From an uncultured Collinsella sp. (lineage in GTDB: Bacteria; Actinomycetota; Coriobacteriia; Coriobacteriales; Coriobacteriaceae): a stretch of 49,963 bases of DNA. Both the position numbers and the translations under genes were made by a program. Positions 33,931 through 42,026 of this stretch are shown here, piece by piece. Location: positions 1-49,963 of the forward strand of contig CATXXF010000011.1 in assembly GCA_958403395.1 (NCBI GenBank), written 5' to 3'. The notes beneath the pieces were generated by a model. That model ran no database searches. It saw only the letters and a list, made by a program, of their open reading frames with translations, and was not told the origin of the DNA. Positions within the stretch are counted from its first letter, which is position 1, and every line of letters starts with the position of its first letter.

Positions 33931-34081
33931 AAACTATGCCGGTTTACTACGATGAATATGAGAAATTCCAACCACGCCAGCTTTTCGCAAAAAAGTGCAG
34001 GGCATCTACCTGCGGTTTTAGTTCAACAAGTTTCGGAGTGGTCGCGGTTGAGCGATTCATCGTAGTAAACCGCCATAGTTT
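33931..34081. repeat. 150-base dyad element with near-perfect 27-base arms
   Basis: The left arm begins AAACTATGCCGGTTTACTAC (33931-33957) and the right arm (34055-34081) is its complement with one mismatch. The centre is a small palindrome GCAGG/CCTGC at 33997-34013. Read on the minus strand the interior contains CGACCACTCCG and TAAAACCGCAGGT, motifs shared with the element at 11205-11327, although the arms differ completely. No coding capacity. It lies between the argS terminator and the rho promoter. Confidence 0.75.
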
Positions 34082-34130
34082 TGGCGGAGGCAGTCAGATT
34101 TGTGGGTGTTAAACCAAAGAGTGCCCCTTT

Positions 34131-34162
34131 TGACTAGTCGTTTAAGAGCGTTCCCAATGACT
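34131..34162. repeat. TGACTAGTCGTTTAAGA repeat, second copy
   Basis: TGACTAGTCGTTTAAGAGCG followed by TTCCCAATGACT matches 14836-14867 with two differences. It lies four bases upstream of the rho -35 box. Confidence 0.75.
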
Positions 34163-34165
34163 AAG

Positions 34166-34193
34166 TTGCAGGTGGCGGCGGTTGTGTTACACT
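34166..34193 (+). promoter_or_regulatory. Probable promoter of rho
   Basis: TTGCAG (34166-34171) and TACACT (34188-34193) with a 16-base spacer. The predicted leader is about 137 bases, which leaves room for the autoregulation by premature termination known for rho in other bacteria. Confidence 0.6.
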
Positions 34194-34336
34194 AACGCTG
34201 CGTATATGACGCAATCATCTCGATACAGATCAATGATGTCCGTCGTTTTGAACGGAACTAGACTGTTTAGCCGCCCTGAAGGTTTATGCAGGGAGCATGT
34301 GATCACAGGGCTTGAAAAGAAAGTTGAGCAAACACT

Positions 34337-36910
34337 GTGTCTGATCAACAGCAAGAAAACGAAATAACGACGACGCAAGCCGCTCCCGCTGCACCGGTTG
34401 CGTCGGACCAGGTCGCGGCGCCCGCGCATGCCTCGGCTCCTGAGACGCCTAAGGCTGCTTCGACGCCTACGCCTGCAACGGCTGAGAAGGCCGTGCCTGC
34501 AACTGGTGAGGAGGCTGCTCCGGCAAAGCCCAAGCGTACGCGCCGCACGGCCAAGCCTGCTGCTGACGGCGAGGAGGTCACCAAGCCCAAGCGCCGTACC
34601 ACGCGCATGACGCGCGTCAAGCGCACCGTTGCAGCTGACTCCTCGGCGCCGATTTCCGATGAGGTCGCGCAGGCACGTGCGTTGGCGCAGATTAGCGAGG
34701 CTCAGGTGGTGCGCGCCCGCCGTCGTGCTGCCGAGCGCGAGGCCGCGGCTCTGACCGAGCTTGCAGCTCCGTCTGTGCCCGAGACGCCTGCCGCCACCGA
34801 GACCCCTGTCGCCGACCAGCCGACCGAGAAGCCGGTACCGCGCACACGCCGTCGCACGGCTGCTAAGGCCGAGCAGGTTGTCGATCAGGTAACCCCCGAG
34901 CTCACTGAGGCTTCGGTCCGTTCCGCGGCAGGGGAGGGCACATCGCCTGTTGAGCTCGCTGCGCCTGTCGAGGCCAGCGAAGTTCCCGTTGTCGATCCGG
35001 CTTTGCGCCCGCACCGTCGCGGTCGCAAGCCCAAGGCCTTCGTCGAGGCAGAGAAGGCCGCAGCCGCAGCTGCAGCCGCTCGGGATGCTGCGGCGACCGC
35101 CGAGTCTGCAACCGCCGCCGACGCGCCCGTCCAGGATGCTACGACTTCCGAGGCCGCTCCCGCCGATGTCGAGCCCGCCGACCTCCGTCCCGGTCGCAGC
35201 CGTCGCACTGCTGCTAAGCGCACGTCCAAGGCTAAGGCTGCCAAGAAGGTTGCGTCCGAGGATTCCGCCGAGACGACCGCCGATGCATCGACTGACGCCG
35301 CCGAGCCCCAGGACGTCGAACAGCCTGCGTCTGAGAAGCCCAAGCGCGGTCGTAAGAAGTCCGCTAAGGCCAAGGCGTCCGAGCAGCAGGCCGAGGCCGA
35401 GCTGCAGGGCGATTCCAAGGCCGAGGCCAGCGATGATACTGTGGCTAACGCCGACGCCGCCGCAACCGATGGCGCCGCGCCCGCCGAGGCCGAAGACAAC
35501 GCTCGCCCCAACCGTCGCCAGCACAAGCGTAACGACGAGCGCAACGAGCGCAAGGACGAGCGCAACAACGACCGCCGCAACCGCCAGCGCGATCGCAAAC
35601 AGCGCAACAAGGAGCGCAACGCCGCCCCCACCGAGCCCACGCTTTCGCGTGAGGAACTCGCGGCCATGAAGGTCGCCGAGCTGCGCGAGAAGGCCAAGGA
35701 GTTCGAGATCGAGACGACCGGCAAGAAGAAAGCCGAGCTCGTCGAGGAGATCTACGTCACCGCCGCGAAGGCCGAGGGCTTCCGCGACATCAAGGGCATC
35801 CTGCAGATTCGTCCGGACAGCTCCGGTATCATCCACGCCCACGGTTACATGAAGTCCAACGACGACGCCTTCGTCCCCGCCTACCTCATCCGCTCCGCGC
35901 GTCTGCGCACGGGCGACGTCATTGAGGGCTCGCTTCGTCCTTCGCGCGGCGGCGACAAGCGCGCCGGCCTCGCCAAAATCACGACCGTCAACGGTCTAGA
36001 CCCCGAGCAGATTCGCAACCGCCCCAAGTTTGGTGACCTCACCCCGGTCTATCCCAACGAGCCGCTGCGCATGGAGCACGGCAAGGACTCCATTACCGGT
36101 CGCGCCATCGACATCGTGTCGCCGATCGGCAAGGGTCAGCGTGGCTTGATCGTGTCTCCGCCCAAGGCCGGCAAGACCACGATCCTCAAGAAGATCTGCC
36201 AGTCCATCTCGATCAACAACCCCGAGGTGCACCTCATCTGCCTGCTCGTCGACGAGCGCCCCGAAGAGGTCACCGATATGCAGCGCTCCATTAAGGGCGA
36301 GGTCGTGGCCTCGACCTTCGATATGCCCGCCGACAACCACACCCGCGTGGCCGAGCTCGTCATCGAGCGCGCCAAGCGCATCGTGGAGCTGGGCGGCGAT
36401 GTCGTGGTGGTGCTCGACTCCATCACGCGTCTTGCCCGCGCCTACAACTTGGCGGCGCCCGCCTCGGGCCGCATCCTTTCGGGCGGCGTCGATTCGGCGG
36501 CGCTGTATCCGCCCAAGCGCTTCCTGGGCGCAGCCCGCAATATCGAGAACGGTGGCTCGCTCACCATCCTGGCCTCTGCCCTCATCGACACCGGTTCCAA
36601 GATGGACGAGGTCATCTTTGAGGAGTTCAAGGGCACCGGCAACATGGAGCTTAAGCTCGACCGCGACCTGGCCGACCGCCGCATCTTCCCGGCTATCGAC
36701 CCCGTTGCCTCCGGTACGCGTAACGAGGACCTGTTGGTTGACGAGCAGATGCGTCCGTTTGTCTTTGGCCTGCGTCGCATTCTTGCCGGCATGAACAACA
36801 CCGAGCGCGCGGCCGCATCGTTTATCAAGGGTCTTAAGGGCACCAACACCAACCAGGAGTTCCTGGTGCGTTCGGCCAAAAAGCACAGCGACTACGAGCA
36901 GACGTTCTAG
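34337..36910 (+). CDS. rho: Transcription termination factor Rho with long N-terminal extension
   Basis: An 857-residue protein, about twice the E. coli length. The C-terminal half is ordinary Rho: Rho_N helical domain at about 436-475 (LSREELAAMKVAELREKAKE), the RNA-binding OB fold (GILQIRPDSSGIIHAHGYM), P-loop PPKAGKTT at about 608-616, and LVDERPEEVTDM and the R-loop/arginine finger region later. The first 435 residues are low-complexity Ala/Pro/Glu with at least seven basic clusters (for example KPKRTRR at 64-70, RPHRRGRKPK at 224-233, KPKRGRKKSAKAK at 334-346, Arg/Asn-rich 390-428). Such extensions occur in actinobacterial Rho and bind RNA. Start is GTG with a weak ribosome site. Confidence 0.95.
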   Translation: MSDQQQENEITTTQAAPAAPVASDQVAAPAHASAPETPKAASTPTPATAEKAVPATGEEAAPAKPKRTRRTAKPAADGEEVTKPKRRTTRMTRVKRTVAADSSAPISDEVAQARALAQISEAQVVRARRRAAEREAAALTELAAPSVPETPAATETPVADQPTEKPVPRTRRRTAAKAEQVVDQVTPELTEASVRSAAGEGTSPVELAAPVEASEVPVVDPALRPHRRGRKPKAFVEAEKAAAAAAAARDAAATAESATAADAPVQDATTSEAAPADVEPADLRPGRSRRTAAKRTSKAKAAKKVASEDSAETTADASTDAAEPQDVEQPASEKPKRGRKKSAKAKASEQQAEAELQGDSKAEASDDTVANADAAATDGAAPAEAEDNARPNRRQHKRNDERNERKDERNNDRRNRQRDRKQRNKERNAAPTEPTLSREELAAMKVAELREKAKEFEIETTGKKKAELVEEIYVTAAKAEGFRDIKGILQIRPDSSGIIHAHGYMKSNDDAFVPAYLIRSARLRTGDVIEGSLRPSRGGDKRAGLAKITTVNGLDPEQIRNRPKFGDLTPVYPNEPLRMEHGKDSITGRAIDIVSPIGKGQRGLIVSPPKAGKTTILKKICQSISINNPEVHLICLLVDERPEEVTDMQRSIKGEVVASTFDMPADNHTRVAELVIERAKRIVELGGDVVVVLDSITRLARAYNLAAPASGRILSGGVDSAALYPPKRFLGAARNIENGGSLTILASALIDTGSKMDEVIFEEFKGTGNMELKLDRDLADRRIFPAIDPVASGTRNEDLLVDEQMRPFVFGLRRILAGMNNTERAAASFIKGLKGTNTNQEFLVRSAKKHSDYEQTF

Positions 36911-36947
36911 GTTGTCATCCACGCGCAGCGATAGTCATCAGTGCAAT

Positions 36948-36982
36948 AAAGGGTCGGGGCTTTGAGCCTCGGCCCTTTTCTA
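36948..36982 (+). terminator. Intrinsic terminator of rho
   Basis: AAAGGGTCGGGGC (36948-36960), loop TTTGA and GCCTCGGCCCTTTT (36966-36979) form a 13-pair stem with two G-U, ending in T-run. The rest of the 311-base gap to the next gene contains only the promoter at 37057. Confidence 0.8.
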
Positions 36983-37056
36983 TATTGCCGCTCCGCGCTT
37001 TTTTGACCATAAGACTAGCAAGCAGCAGGTTTCCCGTTTCAATCCGACATCGTCGC

Positions 37057-37085
37057 TTGCAATCGACAGGGCGGTTTCGCATAAT
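37057..37085 (+). promoter_or_regulatory. Probable promoter of the low-complexity membrane protein operon
   Basis: TTGCAA (37057-37062) and CATAAT (37080-37085) with a 17-base spacer. An AGCTTTTAAGCTT palindrome lies over the predicted start site. Confidence 0.6.
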
Positions 37086-37221
37086 AGCTTTTAAGCTTCG
37101 CGACGGAAAACGCAGATGAAACGAACCATATACCGTTGCTTTGGGGCATAGCCCCGCTTCATCTTCTCTCGCGCAGCCAACTGAATGATGCGATTTGGGT
37201 GCTGGAAGATGGGGAGAGCTC

Positions 37222-38622
37222 ATGGCTTCTTCTGATGCAACACAACGAGCAGTCCTTGCCGGACTTTCGTGCGGGATCGGCCTTGCCGCTCCCGTGGTTA
37301 TGTATGCCGCGACGCTGCCGTTTTCGTCTGTGAACGAGACGGTCGTGGCGGGTGCGGTTCCCTTCGCCGTGGGCGCGGTGGCGGGCGTGGGTATCTATGC
37401 CGCCTCGCTGGGTATTTCCGAGTACCGTGCGCAGCGTGAAGAGCGTCTATTCCAGCCTGATGCCATGGGCGGTGCCGCCAATCTCAATCAGCATCAAAGC
37501 GAGTTCAAGACCGCCTCGATTCCAGCTCAGCAGCAGGATGCGACTCCTTACGCTGCGGCTTCTGCTTCTCAGGCTCAGGCGGAGCAGTCTACCTCGGCAT
37601 TCCTTTCCGGCCTGACTGGTGCGTTCCAGCGCCGTCATGCCGATGATGGTGTCCCTACCATCGCTCGAGCCGCAGATGCTATGGACGAGGACGAGGCTTG
37701 GTCCATGATCGACAGTATGCTCGACGACGATTCGCCGGTGAGCTGCGACCCTGCACACTCGCGCGACGTCTATCAAGTCGCCATCGACGAGCTCACCAAC
37801 GGCGGGCAGACCGGCTCCTTCAATCGCGACGACATCGCCGCCGCGGCACGCGCCGTGTCTGGCTCCCAGGCCGCCCCTGCGGGCAGCACGGCGGCTTTCG
37901 TGGCGCTCGTCGCCAACGCGGCAGCCAATAACGCCTACAGCGCTACCTCGGCGGACGCGAACGCTTCTGCCGACAATTCGTACGTTGATGAAGCCATGAC
38001 TGCGGACGAGGAGGCCGTTGCCGCCCGCCGTGCCGCCGAAAGCTCGCTTTGGGGCGCTCCTGCCCAGCAGCAGGCGGCTGAGGCTGCGCCGTACAATGCA
38101 AACCTCGCCAGCATGCCTATCATCTCCGGTGCCGTGGACATCGATCTCGATGACCTCGATGAGCCTGCAGCCATCACCGCATCGATTGATGCCCAAGATC
38201 GCATCGACACCGGCGACCTTCCGGACGCCTCGCTCGAGGTTGATGTTCCCATGGCCGATTACTCGGGCCACGAGGACATGTGGGCCGCCGCCACCGCGAT
38301 TCTGGATGAGATTGACGAGCCCGCTCCTGTTGCAGCCCCCGCTCCCGTCGCTGCCCCTCAGCCTGCTGCCCCCGCCTATGTCGGCCGTCACAGTGCTGTG
38401 TTCCCCGAGGATACTGCCCGTATCTCGCGCGAGAGCATCGAGCGGGCCGAGGCTATTGCCGCCGGCATTATGGAAAACCGTCGTCACGAGCGCGTCAATC
38501 AGATCCTCGAGGAAGAGATCGAGCGCCTGCAGTCCTCAACCGCCAAGCGTACGGGCCGTGCCTATCTGAGCGTTATCGAGGGCGGTACCGCCAGCTTCGC
38601 GCCGCTCCGCGCGGAGGCATAA
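37222..38622 (+). CDS. Membrane-anchored low-complexity acidic protein, function unknown
   Basis: A 466-residue protein I cannot assign. Two hydrophobic helices sit at the N-terminus (about residues 9-31 and 38-63). A long region of low complexity follows: Gln/Ala-rich at 85-130, acidic with DEDEAWSMIDSMLDDD at about 155-170, Ala/Asp-rich to about 380, and Pro/Ala repeats APVAAPAPVAAP at about 370. The end is helical and charged (ERVNQILEEEIERLQSS), a likely coiled coil. GGGGAGAG precedes the ATG. The VanZ gene starts seven bases after its stop, so the two are in one operon. Confidence 0.8.
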   Translation: MASSDATQRAVLAGLSCGIGLAAPVVMYAATLPFSSVNETVVAGAVPFAVGAVAGVGIYAASLGISEYRAQREERLFQPDAMGGAANLNQHQSEFKTASIPAQQQDATPYAAASASQAQAEQSTSAFLSGLTGAFQRRHADDGVPTIARAADAMDEDEAWSMIDSMLDDDSPVSCDPAHSRDVYQVAIDELTNGGQTGSFNRDDIAAAARAVSGSQAAPAGSTAAFVALVANAAANNAYSATSADANASADNSYVDEAMTADEEAVAARRAAESSLWGAPAQQQAAEAAPYNANLASMPIISGAVDIDLDDLDEPAAITASIDAQDRIDTGDLPDASLEVDVPMADYSGHEDMWAAATAILDEIDEPAPVAAPAPVAAPQPAAPAYVGRHSAVFPEDTARISRESIERAEAIAAGIMENRRHERVNQILEEEIERLQSSTAKRTGRAYLSVIEGGTASFAPLRAEA

Positions 38623-38629
38623 CTTCTGC

Positions 38630-39079
38630 ATGGTTAAGATCAATCGAAAATGGGCGGTTGTAACCTGCCTGATGGCGCTCTTGATCTGGGGCAATTCGCT
38701 GGTTCCCGGCTCGGGGTCGGGCTCGCTGAGCCTAACGGTCATGGAAGCTATCCGCGGTTTCCTGCACAGCGTGGGACTTCCATATGAATGGGTGACCAAC
38801 TTTGTTGTTCGCAAGTGCGCGCATTTTACCGAGTATATGGTGCTCGGCATCTTGGCAACGCACGCCTTTGATTTTGAGGGCCGGCGCACCTTTGACGTGC
38901 TGCTGCCCACGGCGGTGTTCCTGCTGCTGATTTCCTCGATCGACGAGACGATTCAGCTCTTTGTGCCGGGACGCGCCGGCATGATCACCGATGTGATGAT
39001 CGACTGCTGTGGAGCGGCAACGGGCGTTGTGCTCCGATATCTACTACGATCGCTCATATGTGCCAAAAAGGCCGCCTAG
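38630..39079 (+). CDS. VanZ family protein
   Basis: A 149-residue membrane protein with four helices. RKCAHFTEYMVLGILA and SSIDETIQLFVPGRAGMITDVMID (split) are the conserved VanZ motifs. VanZ-like proteins are linked to glycopeptide tolerance and to envelope polymers in general; the exact function is unknown. It follows the low-complexity membrane protein by seven bases. The last five codons (AKKAA) and the stop lie inside the left arm of the terminator, so translation to the end would disturb the terminator stem. Confidence 0.88.
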   Translation: MVKINRKWAVVTCLMALLIWGNSLVPGSGSGSLSLTVMEAIRGFLHSVGLPYEWVTNFVVRKCAHFTEYMVLGILATHAFDFEGRRTFDVLLPTAVFLLLISSIDETIQLFVPGRAGMITDVMIDCCGAATGVVLRYLLRSLICAKKAA

Positions 39080-39110
39080 GACGTATGCTTGGTGCTAGGC
39101 GGCCTTTTTT
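39065..39110. terminator. Bidirectional intrinsic terminator overlapping the VanZ stop
   Basis: AAAAAGGCCGCCTAG (39065-39079) and CTAGGCGGCCTTTTT (39095-39109) form a perfect 15-base-pair stem with A- and T-runs at the ends, usable on both strands for VanZ and for the convergent ROK gene. Confidence 0.9.
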
Positions 39111-39192
39111 ATTAGAGGGCTTATATAGGGCGTGGTGGTGTCGTTCCGTAGGTTGGATTTGCCGGGCGCGCCACGCCCTGTGGGTGCGTCTG

Positions 39193-40083
39193 TTACTGAA
39201 GCGCCTGCGCGCCCAGGGCCAGGCAGCCCATGATGCCCTGCTTGCCCTCAAGGCTGTTGTTGACAATATAGGTATCGATGTCGTTGACCTCGGGCGTGAC
39301 GATATAACCGTTGAGCATCTCGGCGCACTTCTTGCGCGCGAGCGGCACGATGGGGGTGTGGTCGGCCACGCCGCCACCGATGATGATCTTTTGCGGCGCG
39401 TAGCACAGCGTGTAGGTCATGAGCGCCTGTGCCAGATAGCCTGCGAGCAGGTCCATGGCCTCCGGGTCATCGGCCATGTCTCCGGCGCTCTTGCCATCCC
39501 AGCGCTTTTTAACGCCGGGGCCGGCGATGAGACCCTCGAGGCAATTGTCGTGGAAGGGGCAGGCGCTGTGCTCGCCAATGGTGTCGCGCGGGTCGCGCGT
39601 GACCAGGATGTGGCCGGCCTCGGGATGCATCATGCCGTGTACGAGCTTACCGCCCGAGAGCACGCCGGCGCCCACGCCGGTGCCGATGGTCAGATACACA
39701 ACGTCAGTGAGGCCCTGGGCGCAACCAAAGGTGACCTCGCCCAGGCAGGCGACGTTGACGTCGGTGTCGTAGCCGCAGGGGATATTGAGCTCGTTTTGGA
39801 TAGTGCCCAGCAGGTCAAAGTAGCGCCATGCCGTTTTGGGCGTCTCCAGGATCTTGCCGTATTGGGGCGAGGCAGGGTTGACTGCGGTGGGGCCAAAGGC
39901 GCCGATGCCCAGCGCGGCGATGCCCTTGTCGGCAAACCACGCGTTGACGGCCTCGACGGTCTCCTGCGGGGTCGTGGTCGCGATCTGCTCACGCTCCAGG
40001 ACCGTGCCGTCTGCATAGCCCGTGGCGCAGACCATCTTGGTGCCGCCGGCCTCGAGCGCTCCGATAAGCTGCTGTTCTGCCAT
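39193..40083 (-). CDS. ROK family sugar kinase, fructokinase-like
   Basis: A 296-residue kinase. GALEAGGTKMVCATG at residues 8-22 is the ATP phosphate-binding loop in the form usual for ROK fructokinases. IGTGVGAGVLSGGKLVHG and EAGHILV carry catalytic residues; the ROK zinc site is HILV...HSACPFHDNCLEGL. Fructose or another hexose is the probable substrate with ATP. The C-terminal IIIGGGVADH is conserved. It stands alone after an aminotransferase gene and has a shared terminator at its 3' end. Confidence 0.88.
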   Translation of the reverse strand: MAEQQLIGALEAGGTKMVCATGYADGTVLEREQIATTTPQETVEAVNAWFADKGIAALGIGAFGPTAVNPASPQYGKILETPKTAWRYFDLLGTIQNELNIPCGYDTDVNVACLGEVTFGCAQGLTDVVYLTIGTGVGAGVLSGGKLVHGMMHPEAGHILVTRDPRDTIGEHSACPFHDNCLEGLIAGPGVKKRWDGKSAGDMADDPEAMDLLAGYLAQALMTYTLCYAPQKIIIGGGVADHTPIVPLARKKCAEMLNGYIVTPEVNDIDTYIVNNSLEGKQGIMGCLALGAQALQ

Positions 40084-40154
40084 AGTATTCCTCTCTCTGG
40101 GACGAGTTGCTCCGTGACTAAAGTATAGGGCTCTAAACCATTTAAGAAAGCGCT

Positions 40155-40200
40155 ATAAAAAGAAGAAGCCTCGCAACGTGGCGGGCGGTGCGGGGCTTCT
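40155..40200 (-). terminator. Intrinsic terminator of the aminotransferase gene
   Basis: On the minus strand AGAAGCCCCGCA and TGCGAGGCTTCT (one G-U) with a 13-base loop are followed by TCTTTTTATAG. Confidence 0.8.
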
Positions 40201-40227
40201 TTGGTTGCTTTAGTTGCCGGGCCGTCC

Positions 40228-41409
40228 TTACCCGCGCGGCTTGATTTTATCACGTAGCGACTTGAGGTTCTCCAGTGCCGCGTTAAGCGTCTCGTCCCGC
40301 TTGGCAAAGTGGAAACGAATCAGATGGTTGACGGGCTCGCGGAAGAAGCTCGAGCCGGGCACGGCGCCCACGCCCACCTTGGATGCGAGGTCCTCGCAGA
40401 ATTCGAGGTCGCTGTCATAGCCAAACTCAGAGATGTCCATCATGACGTAGTAGGCGCCCTGCGGCACGTTATGCTCAAGACCGATGCTATCGAGCCCCTG
40501 GCAGAACAAGTCGCGTTTGGCGGTGTAGAGGTCGAGGACCTCATCGTAATAGCTGTCGTCGAAGTTGAGGGCGGTGACAACGGCTTCCTGCAGGGGAGCG
40601 GCGGCACCCACGGTGAGAAAGTCGTGGACCTTCTTGATACGCTCGGTGATCTGGGCCGGGGCGATGGTGTAGCCCAGGCGCCAACCGGTGATGGAGTACG
40701 TCTTAGACAGCGAGCTGCAGCTGATGGTTCGCTCGAACATGCCGGGCAGCGTGGCCATATAGACGTGCTCGTGGGGCGCGTAGACGATGTGCTCGTATAC
40801 CTCGTCGGTAATGCAGTAGGCGTCGTATTTTTTGCAGAGGTCGGCGATGAAGGTGAGCTCCTCGCGCGTAAAGACCTTGCCGCAAGGGTTGGAAGGGTTG
40901 CACAGGACGATGGCCTTGGGGTCGTTGTCGCGGAAGGCTGCCTCGAGCGTCTCGCGGTCAAAGTCGAATGTGGGCGGGTTGAGCGGCACATAGATGGGCT
41001 CGGCACCCGAGAGAATGGTGTCAGCGCCGTAGTTCTCGTAGAACGGCGAGAAGATGACGACCTTGTCTCCGGGGTTCGTAACCGTCATCATGGCGGCCAT
41101 CATGGCCTCGGTGGAGCCGCAGGTGACCACGATATTCTGGTTGGGGTCGATCGGCATGCCCATAAAGTGCTCCTGTTTGGCGGCGAGCGCCTCGCGCATG
41201 GCCTGGGAGCCCCAGGTAATGGAGTACTGGTGGTAGAGCGGCTTGGGGTCGGCGGCGATGGTGCTCAGGCTGTTGAGCAGCTGCGCCGGAGGATTGAAGT
41301 CGGGGAAGCCCTGCGACAGGTTGACGGCATCGTACTTATTGGAGATGCGTGTCATGCGGCGGATGACCGAATCGGTAAATGTTGCCGTGCGATTGGAGAG
41401 TTCTTTCAT
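40228..41409 (-). CDS. Class I/II PLP-dependent aminotransferase
   Basis: A 393-residue fold-type I aminotransferase. NLSQGFPDFNPP and YSITWGSQAMREAL bind substrate; NPSNPCGKVF contains the cofactor-stacking asparagine region; SSLSKTYSITGWRLGY holds the PLP lysine (about residue 237). The late IRFHFAK provides the substrate-carboxylate arginine. The pattern resembles methionine/kynurenine-type and aspartate-type enzymes; the substrate cannot be fixed. It lies in its own unit, divergent from a tRNA cluster, and has its own terminator. Confidence 0.9.
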   Translation of the reverse strand: MKELSNRTATFTDSVIRRMTRISNKYDAVNLSQGFPDFNPPAQLLNSLSTIAADPKPLYHQYSITWGSQAMREALAAKQEHFMGMPIDPNQNIVVTCGSTEAMMAAMMTVTNPGDKVVIFSPFYENYGADTILSGAEPIYVPLNPPTFDFDRETLEAAFRDNDPKAIVLCNPSNPCGKVFTREELTFIADLCKKYDAYCITDEVYEHIVYAPHEHVYMATLPGMFERTISCSSLSKTYSITGWRLGYTIAPAQITERIKKVHDFLTVGAAAPLQEAVVTALNFDDSYYDEVLDLYTAKRDLFCQGLDSIGLEHNVPQGAYYVMMDISEFGYDSDLEFCEDLASKVGVGAVPGSSFFREPVNHLIRFHFAKRDETLNAALENLKSLRDKIKPRG

Positions 41410-41519
41410 GCCGGTCCTTTCGAGGATTTGCAGTGGGGCAAGTTTACTCCTATGGAACCGGTGGGAATTGCTCGAAACGCGCTCGAAAAACTCTTTTCAA
41501 AATTCTTGAAAATTGGGGC

Positions 41520-41548
41520 TTGCATCGCGTGGCGTTCCTTGCAATAAT
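41520..41548 (+). promoter_or_regulatory. Promoter of the tRNA-His/tRNA-Lys cluster
   Basis: TTGCAT (41520-41525) and AATAAT (41543-41548), spacer 17, with the first tRNA 26 bases downstream. Confidence 0.7.
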
Positions 41549-41574
41549 AGTCGAGCGCGAAGCGCACAGGACAC

Positions 41575-41649
41575 GGTGGGTGTAGCTCAGTTGGCTAGAG
41601 CGACGGGTTGTGGTCCCGTAGGTCGAGGGTTCGAGTCCCTTTACCCACC
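41575..41649 (+). tRNA. tRNA-His (anticodon GTG)
   Basis: Acceptor GTGGGTG against TACCCAC, with the additional G at position -1 (41575) facing C73, as required for tRNA-His. Anticodon loop TTGTGGT gives GTG; T-arm GAGGGTTCGAGTCCCTT. CCA is not encoded. Confidence 0.96.
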
Positions 41650-41674
41650 CCAGTTCTTGCTTCGTGTTGATATC

Positions 41675-41750
41675 GGGTTGTTAGCTCAGTTGGTAGAGCA
41701 GGGGACTCTTAATCCCAAGGTCCAGGGTTCGAACCCCTGACGGCCCACCA
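41675..41750 (+). tRNA. tRNA-Lys (anticodon CTT), copy 1
   Basis: Acceptor GGGTTGT/ACGGCCC with two G-U pairs, D-arm GCTCAGTTGGTAGAGC, anticodon loop CTCTTAA (CTT), T-arm CAGGGTTCGAACCCCTG, encoded CCA at 41748-41750. Confidence 0.97.
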
Positions 41751-41763
41751 CACGATATCTCCT

Positions 41764-41789
41764 CTAAAGTCCGCCATAGCGGACTTTAG
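41764..41789. other. Hairpin between the two tRNA-Lys genes
   Basis: CTAAAGTCCGC and GCGGACTTTAG are perfect complements with a 4-base loop. There is no T-run, so a processing or spacer stem is more likely than a terminator. Confidence 0.6.
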
Positions 41790-41793
41790 CTTT

Positions 41794-41869
41794 GGGTCGT
41801 TAGCTCAGTTGGTAGAGCAGGGGACTCTTAATCCCAAGGTCCAGGGTTCGACCCCCTGACGGCCCACCA
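41794..41869 (+). tRNA. tRNA-Lys (anticodon CTT), copy 2
   Basis: Near-identical to copy 1; it differs at acceptor position 5 (T to C) and in the T-loop (GACC for GAACC region). Anticodon loop CTCTTAA, encoded CCA. The two copies and tRNA-His probably form one transcript. Confidence 0.97.
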
Positions 41870-41953
41870 AAGCATGTTAAAGCGACTGGCTTAGGCTGGT
41901 CGCTTTTTTGTTAACCTCGCATCGGGTCGAACCCGTCGGGGCGCGGAGCTGAG
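41851..41953 (+). repeat. Direct repeat, copy 1: tRNA-Lys 3' end plus terminator and tail
   Basis: Starts inside the T-arm of the second tRNA-Lys (ACCCCCTGACGGCCCACC), runs through its terminator and on to GGGTCGAACCCG and GGCGCGGAGCTGAG. It is repeated about 176 bases downstream at 42027-42129 with close to 90 per cent identity by eye. Confidence 0.8.
41879..41909 (+). terminator. Intrinsic terminator of the tRNA cluster
   Basis: AAAGCGAC and GTCGCTTT with a 12-base loop, followed by TTTT. A degenerate second copy lies at 42055-42086. Confidence 0.85.
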
Positions 41954-42026
41954 GAAATGCGTAAGCATTTGCCAGCGCAGCGCGCAAGGCGCGAAGCGCC
42001 GCAGCGACCGCCTGCACAGCAGGCTG

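Noticed and set aside
34187..35842. A 551-codon Gly/Leu/Arg-rich frame on the minus strand opposite the rho extension
   Set aside because: It mirrors the low-complexity codons of rho and has no domain or ribosome site.
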